Assembly: GCA_023424585.1 (NCBI GenBank)
Contig: JAFADT010000960.1
Span: 1 to 16,590 of the forward strand
Length of the DNA: 16,590 bases
Direction of reading: 5' to 3'
Source: Pseudomonadota bacterium
GTDB taxonomy: Bacteria > Myxococcota > Myxococcia > Myxococcales > Myxococcaceae
The position numbers and the translations under genes are program-made. Positions 1-8,554 of the stretch are shown here, one piece after another. Numbering within the stretch: the first letter of the stretch is position 1; every line of letters begins with the position of its first letter. The notes under the pieces were generated by a model. It was given only the letters and a program-made list of their open reading frames with translations. It ran no database searches and had not been told where the DNA came from.

Positions 1-1411
1 GGTAGTGGTTGCGCCCTCGCAGGATGAGCAGGTCCTTGCGCCGCCCGGTGACGTACAGCTCGCCCTCCGGCCGCAGGAATCCCAGGTCCCCCGTGCGCAG
101 GTACGGCCCCCCGTCCTCACCCGCGATGCGCGCCTGGAACGTCTCGCGCGTCGCTTCCTCCCGGCCCCAATACCCCTGGGCGACACTCGGCCCCGACACC
201 CAGACCTCGCCCACCGCCCCGGTCACGCGTCGCTCCAGCGTCTCCGGGTCCACGATGGCGATTCGCTGCTCCGCCAGCGTCCGGCCACACCCCACCAGCG
301 TCCGCGCCCCGGGCTCCGCCGCGTCCACCTCCTCCGCCCGGTGCCGCTCCAGCGCCGCGCCCGACAGCGTCACCGACACCGGCGGCGCCGACTTCTCGCC
401 TCCGGAGACGATGAGCGTCCCTTCCGCCAGCCCGTAGCAGGGGTAGAAGGCCTCTCGCCGGAAGCCGCTGGGGCCAAACGCCTCCACGAAGCGCTCCAGC
501 GTCTCGGGACGAATCGGCTCCGCGCCGCAGAAGGCGACCTCCCACCGGCTCAGGTCCAACGCCCGCCGCTCCTCCGGCGTGCTCTTCTTCACGCACAGGT
601 CGAACGCGAAGTTCGGCCCGCCGCTGATGGTGCCCCCGTGGCGCGACACCGCCTCCAGCCACGCCATGGGCCGCTTGAGGAACGTCATCGGCGACAGCAG
701 CGTCACCGGGAAGCCTCCAAACAGCGGCTCCAGGATGCCGCCGATGAGGCCCATGTCGTGGTACGGCGGCAGCCAGATGACGCCCACGCTGTCCGCGTGC
801 GCCCCGAAGGCGCCGTGGATCAGCGACAGGTTGTGCAAGAGGTTGCCGTGCGTGAGCATCACGCCCTTCGGCGTGCCCGTGCTTCCGGACGTGTACTGGA
901 GAAACGCGAGCGACTCCGCCCCCAGGCCCTCCGGCGCCACCAGGTCCCGCTCGCCGCCCTCCGGCAGCGCGTCCGTCGCCATCCAGTGCAGCGCGCGGAA
1001 GTCCGGCGCCTGCTCGAAGACGAAGTCCGACAGCTCCAGGATGCCGGCCGTGGTGAGCACCACCGACGCCCGAGCGTCCTGGATGATGGCGCGCAAGCGG
1101 GGCAGGGTGCGCTCCAGCCGCATCGGGTCCGGCGGATACGCCGGCACCGCCACCGCGCCCGCGTAGAGACAGCCGAAGAAGCCCGCGATGTAGTCCAGCC
1201 CCGGCGGGTAGAGCAGCAGCACGCGCTCCCCCACCGCGCCCCGCTCCCGCAGCGCCGCCGCGATGCGCCTCGCGCGCACGTCCAGTTCGAACGCGCTCCA
1301 GACGGCCTCCTCGCCGTCATCTCCCAGGAACGTGTAGAGCGGCGCGCGGGCCGAGGGCCCCTGGACAAGCTTCAGCAGGACGCCGGGGAGGGTTCGCGAA
1401 AGGTCGTGCAC
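1..1411 (-). CDS. Fatty acyl-AMP ligase (FAAL), partial, 3' end beyond left edge
   Basis: FAALs activate fatty acids with ATP to acyl-adenylates and pass them to an acyl carrier protein rather than to CoA, usually to load a polyketide or lipopeptide assembly line. 470 codons are visible. The P-loop-like A3 motif YTSGSTGTPKG is at residues 173-183, followed by VMLTHGNL. The A5 motif YGLAE is at 326-330. After it comes an extended segment before the GEVWVSG motif, where the FAAL-specific insertion lies. The visible part ends in GRRKDLLILRGRNHY, and the RGRNHY signature favours a FAAL over a true acyl-CoA synthetase. An in-frame TGA (1448-1450) lies just upstream. The chosen start is GTG at 1411, the first good candidate, giving MHDLSRTLPGVLLKLVQG; GGACGG lies about 6 bases before it. 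The C-terminal end and any fused carrier or PKS domains lie outside the window. It follows the PilZ-Hsp70 gene on the same strand after a 136-bp gap containing hairpins, so cotranscription is uncertain. Confidence 0.9.
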   Translation of the reverse strand, partial: MHDLSRTLPGVLLKLVQGPSARAPLYTFLGDDGEEAVWSAFELDVRARRIAAALRERGAVGERVLLLYPPGLDYIAGFFGCLYAGAVAVPAYPPDPMRLERTLPRLRAIIQDARASVVLTTAGILELSDFVFEQAPDFRALHWMATDALPEGGERDLVAPEGLGAESLAFLQYTSGSTGTPKGVMLTHGNLLHNLSLIHGAFGAHADSVGVIWLPPYHDMGLIGGILEPLFGGFPVTLLSPMTFLKRPMAWLEAVSRHGGTISGGPNFAFDLCVKKSTPEERRALDLSRWEVAFCGAEPIRPETLERFVEAFGPSGFRREAFYPCYGLAEGTLIVSGGEKSAPPVSVTLSGAALERHRAEEVDAAEPGARTLVGCGRTLAEQRIAIVDPETLERRVTGAVGEVWVSGPSVAQGYWGREEATRETFQARIAGEDGGPYLRTGDLGFLRPEGELYVTGRRKDLLILRGRNHY

Positions 1412-1478
1412 GGGGAGCCGTCCAGGGGTCGAAAGAACGCCGGCACTTCATAGCAGCCCGGCTGCCCTGTCCCGAGGC

Positions 1479-1503
1479 ACTCCCGGTGAGGAATCCCGGG
1501 AGT
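1479..1503. terminator. Inverted repeat in the Hsp70-FAAL gap
   Basis: ACTCCCGG (1479-1486) and CCGGGAGT (1496-1503) form a perfect 8-bp stem with a 9-base loop. It lies between the stop of the PilZ-Hsp70 gene and the FAAL start on the minus strand. There is no T-run after it, so it could be a weak terminator, an mRNA-processing hairpin or an operator for the FAAL gene. Confidence 0.3.
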
Positions 1504-1516
1504 CCCATGACGCAAG

Positions 1517-1533
1517 CCTGCTCACGGAGCAGG
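1517..1533 (-). terminator. Hairpin 15 bases after the PilZ-Hsp70 stop
   Basis: CCTGCTC (1517-1523) and GAGCAGG (1527-1533) form a perfect 7-bp stem with a 3-base loop, 14 bases past the TGA of the PilZ-Hsp70 gene. The position suits transcription termination, but there is no clear U-tract. Confidence 0.35.
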
Positions 1534-1547
1534 GACCCGCCGCGCCG

Positions 1548-3725
1548 TCACGCGCGGCCGAACAGCCCCTTCAACCACCCCATGAAGCCCTTCTGCTTCG
1601 ACACGACGGAGGCCTCCGGCGTCGCCTCCGGAACGACCGGCGCGGACATCACCACCTTGCGCCCCGCGGGCGCCGCCCCCCCCGGCGGCACCGGTGCCGG
1701 AGCGGCCTCCTCCTGCGCCAGCCGCGCCTTCACCGCCTCCGGCGTGTCGCGGGTCGTGAAGGTGCTGACCACCTCGCGCCCCGTGGTGCCCTCCCGAGCC
1801 GTCACCTTCAGCAGCGACTCGTTGTTCACCTCGAAGGTCACCGTCACCTGCACCGCGCCCCGGGCCTTCTTCGGCAGGCCCGCGAGCCGCAGCGTGCCCA
1901 GGTACTCATTGTCCTGCGCGCGCTCGGAGTCGCCCTGGAAGACGGTGAGCTCCAGCTCCGTCTGCTCGTCCCGGTGCGTGGAGAGCGTGTAGCTCTTGGC
2001 CGCCGGCAGCGACACGTTGCGCTCCAGCACCGGCTTGAAGCGCCCACCCGGCAGCCCCACGCCAATGGCCATGGGCAGCACGTCGATGAGCACCACGCCC
2101 TCCAACTGCCCCAGGCTGTGCGCCAGGAGCGCGGCGCCCAGCGCCACGGCCTCGTCCGGGTGCACGCCCTTGCTGGGCGGCCGCCCGAAGAACTTCGTGA
2201 TCTTCTCGTGCACCAGCGGGAAGCGGCTCTGCCCACCGACCAGGATCACCTCGTCGATGTCCTGTGGCTTCAGCCCCTTGGCCTGTAGCACCTCCTCGCA
2301 GACCCGGACCGTGCGGTCCACCAGCCCCTCCGTCAGCGCGATCAACTTCTGCCGCGTGAGCGTGACGTCCAGGTCGTATGGCTTGTTGTCGATCATCGTG
2401 ATGAAGGCCACGTGCACCCGCATCTCGGAGCGCTCGGACAGGGCGCACTTGGCCCGCTCCGCCGCGTCGTTGATGCGCTGCAGGGCCACCCGGTCCCCCT
2501 GGAAGGCGCGGCCCGTCTGCCGCTGGAACTCCTCCAGGAGGTACTCCACGATGGCGTTGTCGAAGTCGATGCCGCCCAGGAACGTGTCGCCGCCGGTGGA
2601 GATCACCTCGTAGACGGTGTCGTGCAGCTCCAGCACCGACGCGTCGAACGTGCCGCCGCCCAGGTCGTACACCAGCACGCGCTGGTTCAGCTTCTTGCCG
2701 TAGCCGTACGCCAGCGCCGCCGCCGTGGGCTCGTTGAGGATGCGCTCCACATACAGGCCCGCGAGCCTGCCCGCCTCGCGCACCGCGTGCCGCTGGTTGT
2801 CGTTGTAGTAGGCGGGCACCGTGATGACCGCCCGCGAGAGCTGCTGGCCCAGCTGGTTCTGCGCCACCTCGCGCACCTCGCGGAGGATCAGCGCGGAGAT
2901 CTGCTGGAGCGAATAGATGCGGTCGCCCAGGCGCACCGCCGCCTCGCCGTTCTGGCCCGCGGCGATCTCGTAGTGGAAGCGGCCCTTGATGTGCTCGACG
3001 ATGGGCGACGCGTAGGGCCGGCCCACCAGCCGCTTGGCGCCGTACACCGTCTGGCGCGGGTTGGTGAGCATCTGCCCCTTCGCGGGGTGGCCCACCACCA
3101 GCTTGCCGCGCTGGTTGAACGCCAGGATGGAGGGCACCGTGTTGTGGCCCTCGCGGCTGGGCAGCACCCCGGGCTTGTTGCCCCGCACGAACGCGGCGCA
3201 CGAGTTCGTCGTCCCCAGGTCGATGCCAATCACAGGCCCCGTCCGGGGCGGCTCCGCCGTGTTCAGCTCCAGCGCGGCGTCCGTCACCATCTCCAGGGCG
3301 GGCGCGGCGGGGGCCTCCACCTGAGGGGCGGCGCCCGCGTCCGCGGCCGGGGGCAGGGCGGGGGCCGCCGCGGGGGCGGGGACCGTGTAGTCCACCGGCC
3401 CCACGCCGTTGGGCACGGGCGGCACGTCCGACTGGGCGTGGGGCAGGATGGCCACCGCGGCGTCCAGGAACCGGCGCGTCGCCGCGTCCGCCTCCCCGAA
3501 CTTCAGGCCCATGCCGGAGATGCCCTGGCCCTGCTGCCCGGTGACGAAGTGGACGATGGCCGCCGTGTAGAGGAGCCGGTCGCCGCTCGCCAGGCGGAGG
3601 TCCAGGGTGACGGCCGTGCCCGGAGGGCGCACGGCCTTGGCGCGCAAATAGATGCCGCCCCGGGTGATGTTGCCCCCGTATTTCGCGAGGAACTCCTCGG
3701 GGGTGGCGAAGGGCAGCTTCACCAC
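1548..3725 (-). CDS. PilZ domain-Hsp70 (DnaK-like) chimeric protein
   Basis: From GTG at 3725 the protein is 725 residues. Residues about 1-100 form a TIGR02266-type PilZ domain: VKLPFATPEEFLAKYGGNIT opens it, NITRGG fits the N-x-S/T-x-x-G PilZ signature, and it closes with GISGMGLKF. No RxxxR motif precedes it, so c-di-GMP binding is doubtful. A Pro/Ala-rich linker spans about 105-163. The Hsp70 ATPase domain starts at 166 (IGIDLGTTNSCAAFV), with phosphate-2 motif VYDLGGGTFDASVLEL and adenosine motif VILVGGQSRFPLVHEKI near 492. A beta substrate-binding domain follows (about 567-658). The usual helical lid is replaced by a short Pro/Ala tail ending in GFMGWLKGLFGRA. All nucleotide-binding motifs look intact, so it is probably an active ATPase; its role is not evident. 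M. xanthus has several DnaK paralogues, including SglK and StkA, affecting social motility and matrix, but I cannot assign this gene to one. The start is uncertain: GTG at 3809 would give 753 residues, and neither has a strong ribosome-binding site. No J-protein or GrpE gene is in the window. Confidence 0.88.
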   Translation of the reverse strand: MVKLPFATPEEFLAKYGGNITRGGIYLRAKAVRPPGTAVTLDLRLASGDRLLYTAAIVHFVTGQQGQGISGMGLKFGEADAATRRFLDAAVAILPHAQSDVPPVPNGVGPVDYTVPAPAAAPALPPAADAGAAPQVEAPAAPALEMVTDAALELNTAEPPRTGPVIGIDLGTTNSCAAFVRGNKPGVLPSREGHNTVPSILAFNQRGKLVVGHPAKGQMLTNPRQTVYGAKRLVGRPYASPIVEHIKGRFHYEIAAGQNGEAAVRLGDRIYSLQQISALILREVREVAQNQLGQQLSRAVITVPAYYNDNQRHAVREAGRLAGLYVERILNEPTAAALAYGYGKKLNQRVLVYDLGGGTFDASVLELHDTVYEVISTGGDTFLGGIDFDNAIVEYLLEEFQRQTGRAFQGDRVALQRINDAAERAKCALSERSEMRVHVAFITMIDNKPYDLDVTLTRQKLIALTEGLVDRTVRVCEEVLQAKGLKPQDIDEVILVGGQSRFPLVHEKITKFFGRPPSKGVHPDEAVALGAALLAHSLGQLEGVVLIDVLPMAIGVGLPGGRFKPVLERNVSLPAAKSYTLSTHRDEQTELELTVFQGDSERAQDNEYLGTLRLAGLPKKARGAVQVTVTFEVNNESLLKVTAREGTTGREVVSTFTTRDTPEAVKARLAQEEAAPAPVPPGGAAPAGRKVVMSAPVVPEATPEASVVSKQKGFMGWLKGLFGRA

Positions 3726-3788
3726 CAGCCCGACCGCCCCCGCTTGATTCAAATCCGCCAAGGCCCGGTCCCAGTCCCAAGGGGTTGA

Positions 3789-5384
<1,596 letters not shown>

Positions 5385-5437
5385 CGCCACCGGCGTGTCC
5401 CGGCCCCTCCCAGCAGGGGCCACGGGGTGGGGAACAG

Positions 5438-5463
5438 CTCCCCCGGCGAGCGCGCCGGGGGAG
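5438..5463. terminator. Perfect 11-bp hairpin between converging guaB and lipoprotein genes
   Basis: CTCCCCCGGCG (5438-5448) pairs perfectly with CGCCGGGGGAG (5453-5463) around a 4-base loop (AGCG). It lies 53 bases after the guaB stop and 13 bases beyond the stop of the converging lipoprotein gene. The stem is very GC-rich and could stop transcription from both sides, although no T-run follows on either strand. A second short hairpin, GGCCCC/GGGGCC, lies just upstream (about 5402-5421). Confidence 0.55.
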
Positions 5464-5476
5464 GGGAAGCCGGGGG

Positions 5477-6100
5477 CTACTTGCCGCGGCGCTTGCCGCC
5501 GGAGGACGCGTCCTCGGCGGGGAGGGACGTGGCGGACACGCGCTTCTCCGCCGCGTTCACGCTCTGGAGGAGCGACTCGCGGTCGTCCGGGTCCAGCGCC
5601 TCGATGGCCTTCCTCAGGGTGCTGAAGTCCAGGCGGGCCACCGTGACGGTGTTGCCACCCTTGATCTCCTGCACCGTGGGCACGCTCACCAGCTCGCGCA
5701 GGTAGGTCTCGAACTCCACCCGGACGTCCGCGGTCTGCTGGATGCAGGTGTCCTTGGCGTTGACCAGGCCCTGGCTGCCCTCGCGGTAGCTCAGGTCCGG
5801 GTTGCGGGCCATGGCCTCCTCGAAGGTGTGGGTCCGGTCCTTCAGGGACGAGTACAGGTTGACGTAGTCCACCAGTCGGTCGGACTCCGGGCGGTTCACG
5901 TCGCGCGCCTTGTTGAGGGGCGCGGAGGTGTCATCGCAGGTGAGCTTGGACAGCGCCTCGACCCCGGGCGCGTCCTTCACCGCGACGCTGCGGGTGTCAC
6001 GCTCCAGACGCTCGTCGGAGGTGATCTCCTTCACGCACCCCGCGGAGGACAGGAGGAGCATGGCTGCTGCAGTGGAAGCGGACAGGCGGCGCACGAACAA
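5477..6100 (-). CDS. Hypothetical lipoprotein between guaB and guaA
   Basis: I do not recognise this family. The N-terminus MFVRRLSASTAAAMLLLSSAGC is a lipoprotein signal peptide with two arginines, a hydrophobic core and a lipid-attachment Cys at residue 22 (lipobox SAGC; Ser at -3 is somewhat unusual). The mature part is hydrophilic and probably helical. It has two further cysteines (Cys55 and Cys119) that could form a disulfide in the periplasm, and a basic C-terminal tail (GGKRRGK). The chosen start is TTG at 6100, because GAAAGG lies 7 bases before it and it gives a compact signal peptide; 207 residues. Alternatives are GTG at 6094 (a slightly shorter signal peptide) or GTG at 6154 (225 residues, an unusually long pre-region). 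The gene is divergent from guaA and convergent with guaB. Nothing in the sequence ties it to purine metabolism. Confidence 0.8.
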   Translation of the reverse strand: MFVRRLSASTAAAMLLLSSAGCVKEITSDERLERDTRSVAVKDAPGVEALSKLTCDDTSAPLNKARDVNRPESDRLVDYVNLYSSLKDRTHTFEEAMARNPDLSYREGSQGLVNAKDTCIQQTADVRVEFETYLRELVSVPTVQEIKGGNTVTVARLDFSTLRKAIEALDPDDRESLLQSVNAAEKRVSATSLPAEDASSGGKRRGK

Positions 6101-6117
6101 TTGACGGCCTTTCAGCG

Positions 6118-6145
6118 TTGATTTCCCGAAGTTTGTAGCGATAAG
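6118..6145 (+). promoter_or_regulatory. Candidate guaA promoter
   Basis: TTGATT (6118-6123), a 16-base spacer and GATAAG (6140-6145) lie in the 85-bp divergent gap, about 40 bases before the guaA start. The local sequence is less GC-rich than its surroundings. The match is moderate and based on general sigma-70 consensus only. Confidence 0.35.
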
Positions 6146-6185
6146 GGCCCCCACCCGTCAACGACGCCCCCTGGGAGAATCGCCG

Positions 6186-7739
6186 GTGGACCTGCACTCC
6201 GAGAAGATCCTGATCCTTGATTTCGGGAGCCAGTACACCCAGCTCATCGCCCGCCGGGTGCGCGAGCTGGGCGTCTACTGCGAGATCCACCGCCCGGACC
6301 TCCCCGCCGCAGACCTCCGCCAGTTCGCCCCCAGGGGGATCATCCTCTCCGGAGGGCCGGCGTCCGTGGAGGCGCCCGGCTCCCCGCGCTGTGACCCCTA
6401 CGTCTTCGAGGCCGGCGTCCCGGTGCTGGGCATCTGCTATGGGCTCCAACTCCTCGCCAAGCTGCTGGGCGGTCGCATCGACCGGAGCGCCCACCGCGAG
6501 TTCGGCAGCGCGGCGGTGGAGGTCCTCTCCGCCCGGGGCCCCTTCGCGGAGTTCCGCCCGGGGGACCAGGTGCAGGTGTGGATGAGCCACGGCGACCGGG
6601 TGGACGCGCTGCCCCCGGGCTTCGAGGCCATCGGCCGCAGCGGCAACTCGCCCTTCGCGGCGGCGGCCCACGCGACGCACCCCTGGTATGGCTTCCAGTT
6701 CCACCCGGAGGTCGTCCACACGCCGCAGGGCAAGGCCATGCTGCGCGCCTTCCTCTTCAACGACTGCAAGGTCTCCGGGTCGTGGACGATGAAGGGCTTC
6801 ATCGACGAGGCGGTGGAGAGCATCCGCAAGCAGGTGGGCGCCGAGGGCCGCGTCATCTGCGGCCTGTCCGGCGGCGTGGACAGCTCCGTGGCGGCGCTCC
6901 TGCTGCACCGGGCCATCGGGCCCCGGCTCCAGTGCATCTTCGTGGACAACGGCGTGCTGCGTCAGAACGAGCGGGCGCAGGTGGAGGCGCTCTTCGTGGA
7001 CCGCTTCCACGTGCCGCTGAAGACGGTGGACGCGCGGGAGCGCTTCCTGGCGAAGCTGGCCGGCGTGACGGATCCGGAGCAGAAGCGGAAGATCATCGGC
7101 CGGGAGTTCATCGCCGTGTTCGAGGAGGCCTCACGCGACGTGCAGGACGCGGGCTTCCTGGCGCAGGGGACGCTGTACCCGGACGTCATCGAGTCCGTGT
7201 CGTGGAAGGGCCCCTCCGTCACCATCAAGAGCCACCACAACGTGGGCGGCCTGCCGGAGCAGATGAAGCTCAAGCTGGTGGAGCCCCTGCGCGAGCTGTT
7301 CAAGGACGAGGTCCGCGCCCTGGGCCGCGAGCTGGGCCTGCCGGACGAGATGGTCTCCCGCCAGCCCTTCCCGGGCCCGGGCCTGGCCATCCGCGTGCTG
7401 GGCGAAGTGACGGAGCAGCGCCTGGACCTGGTGCGCCGCGCGGACGCCATCGTGCAGGAGGAGATCCATCAGGCCGGCCTGTACAAGGAGGTCTGGCAGG
7501 CCTTCGCCGTGCTGCTGCCGGTGCAGAGCGTGGGCGTGATGGGCGACGAGCGCACCTACGAGTCCACCTGCGTGCTGCGCGCCGTCACCAGCGTGGACGG
7601 CATGACGGCGGACTGGGCGCGCCTGCCGTTCCCCCTGCTGGAGAAGATCTCCTCGCGCATCACCAACGAGGTGCGCGGCATCAACCGCGTCGTCTACGAC
7701 ATCTCCTCCAAGCCGCCCGCCACCATCGAGTGGGAGTGA
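6186..7739 (+). CDS. guaA: GMP synthase (glutamine-hydrolysing)
   Basis: Amidates XMP to GMP using ATP and glutamine, completing the branch begun by GuaB. The protein is 517 residues, close to the 525 of the E. coli enzyme. The N-terminal class I glutamine amidotransferase domain (about 1-190) opens with [20 protein letters not shown], has the nucleophile Cys84 in GICYGLQ, and has its catalytic His-x-Glu in [11 protein letters not shown]. The ATP-pyrophosphatase domain carries the P-loop GLSGGVDSS at 226-234. The C-terminal dimerisation domain ends in the highly conserved PPATIEWE. The start is GTG at 6186, with GGGAG 8 bases upstream. The stop lies inside a hairpin shared with the converging PhyH gene. 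Confidence 0.98.
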   Translation: MDLHSEKILILDFGSQYTQLIARRVRELGVYCEIHRPDLPAADLRQFAPRGIILSGGPASVEAPGSPRCDPYVFEAGVPVLGICYGLQLLAKLLGGRIDRSAHREFGSAAVEVLSARGPFAEFRPGDQVQVWMSHGDRVDALPPGFEAIGRSGNSPFAAAAHATHPWYGFQFHPEVVHTPQGKAMLRAFLFNDCKVSGSWTMKGFIDEAVESIRKQVGAEGRVICGLSGGVDSSVAALLLHRAIGPRLQCIFVDNGVLRQNERAQVEALFVDRFHVPLKTVDARERFLAKLAGVTDPEQKRKIIGREFIAVFEEASRDVQDAGFLAQGTLYPDVIESVSWKGPSVTIKSHHNVGGLPEQMKLKLVEPLRELFKDEVRALGRELGLPDEMVSRQPFPGPGLAIRVLGEVTEQRLDLVRRADAIVQEEIHQAGLYKEVWQAFAVLLPVQSVGVMGDERTYESTCVLRAVTSVDGMTADWARLPFPLLEKISSRITNEVRGINRVVYDISSKPPATIEWE

Positions 7740-7755
7740 GGCGGCAGGGCCTCAC
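7736..7755. terminator. Hairpin containing both convergent stop codons (guaA and PhyH gene)
   Basis: GTGAGGC (7736-7742) pairs with GCCTCAC (7749-7755) around a 6-base loop. The guaA TGA (7737-7739) lies in one arm and the PhyH-gene TGA (read on the minus strand, 7752-7754) in the other. With only 12 bases between the two genes, it is a plausible compact bidirectional terminator. There is no T-run. Confidence 0.42.
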
Positions 7756-8516
7756 GTCACCGCGCGCCGGATGGCCTCCTCCACCGGCGAGGTGTCCTCC
7801 GGGAGCCGGGCCAGGCTCAGGGGCTCCCGGGGCAGGAGCGGCGGCTGCGCCATGAAGCGAGGCCGCGTCCCCCGGTGGGCCTGGGCCGCGTGCACGAGGA
7901 AGGGGTGGCACAGGTAGACGGTGCCCGCCTCGCCCGTGGCCAGCACCTCGCGCCGGTGGGCGGACTCCTCGAAGCCGTTCGCCGCCAGCTGGCGCAGCGT
8001 CAGGCCCGCTTCACCGGCCGGCCCCAGCAGCCGCGCGATGTCCTGGTGCGAGCCCACGCGGAGGCGGGTGGGCGCGTCGTCCTCGCCCACGTCGGAGAAG
8101 AGGAAGAGCATGAGCAGCGCCCGGCCCTTCGAGGCGACGTTGGCGCGCCAGTCCATGAAGTCCGGCTTCTCGAAGTCGAACCCCATGTCGATGTGCCACC
8201 CCGCGTCGCCCGGGTCCTCCGGAGCGGGGAAGCGCACGGGGAACGTGCCCATGGCCTTCAGCGGCAGCCATCGCCCGGCGCCCACGAGCGCGTCGTATGC
8301 CTCACGCAGCACGGGGGTGTTCGCGGCGTCCACGAAGGGCGCCTGGGGGTACATGCCCAGGCGGATGACGGGCCGGGTCCAGGTGGAGGGCCGGTCCGGA
8401 TCGCACCCCGTGTCGCGCCAGAGGAGGGCCCGCGCCGCGTCCGCGAGCGCCCGGGGGAAGGCCCGGTCGATGCGCAGGAACCCGTCCCGCATGAACTGCT
8501 CCGCACGCGCGTCCAT
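7752..8516 (-). CDS. Phytanoyl-CoA dioxygenase (PhyH) family protein
   Basis: 254 residues. PhyH-family enzymes are Fe(II)/2-oxoglutarate-dependent oxygenases that hydroxylate diverse small molecules in the cytoplasm; the substrate here is unknown. The metal-binding HxD is His108-x-Asp110 in GWHIDMGFDF. The distal His is probably His209 in HPFLVHAAQAHRGTRPRF, with an Arg downstream (218 or 220) that would bind 2-oxoglutarate. The opening EQFMRDGFLRIDRAFP is typical of the family. The chosen start is ATG at 8516, with GGGAG 5 bases upstream; ATG at 8528 is in frame but has no comparable site. The gene lies 38 bp downstream of the metalloprotease lipoprotein gene on the same strand and may be cotranscribed, although a short CCGGG/CCCGG hairpin lies in the gap. 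Confidence 0.87.
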   Translation of the reverse strand: MDARAEQFMRDGFLRIDRAFPRALADAARALLWRDTGCDPDRPSTWTRPVIRLGMYPQAPFVDAANTPVLREAYDALVGAGRWLPLKAMGTFPVRFPAPEDPGDAGWHIDMGFDFEKPDFMDWRANVASKGRALLMLFLFSDVGEDDAPTRLRVGSHQDIARLLGPAGEAGLTLRQLAANGFEESAHRREVLATGEAGTVYLCHPFLVHAAQAHRGTRPRFMAQPPLLPREPLSLARLPEDTSPVEEAIRRAVT

Positions 8517-8554
8517 GAATGCTCCCATCCCCGGGGGCCGGGGTTTTCCCGGTC

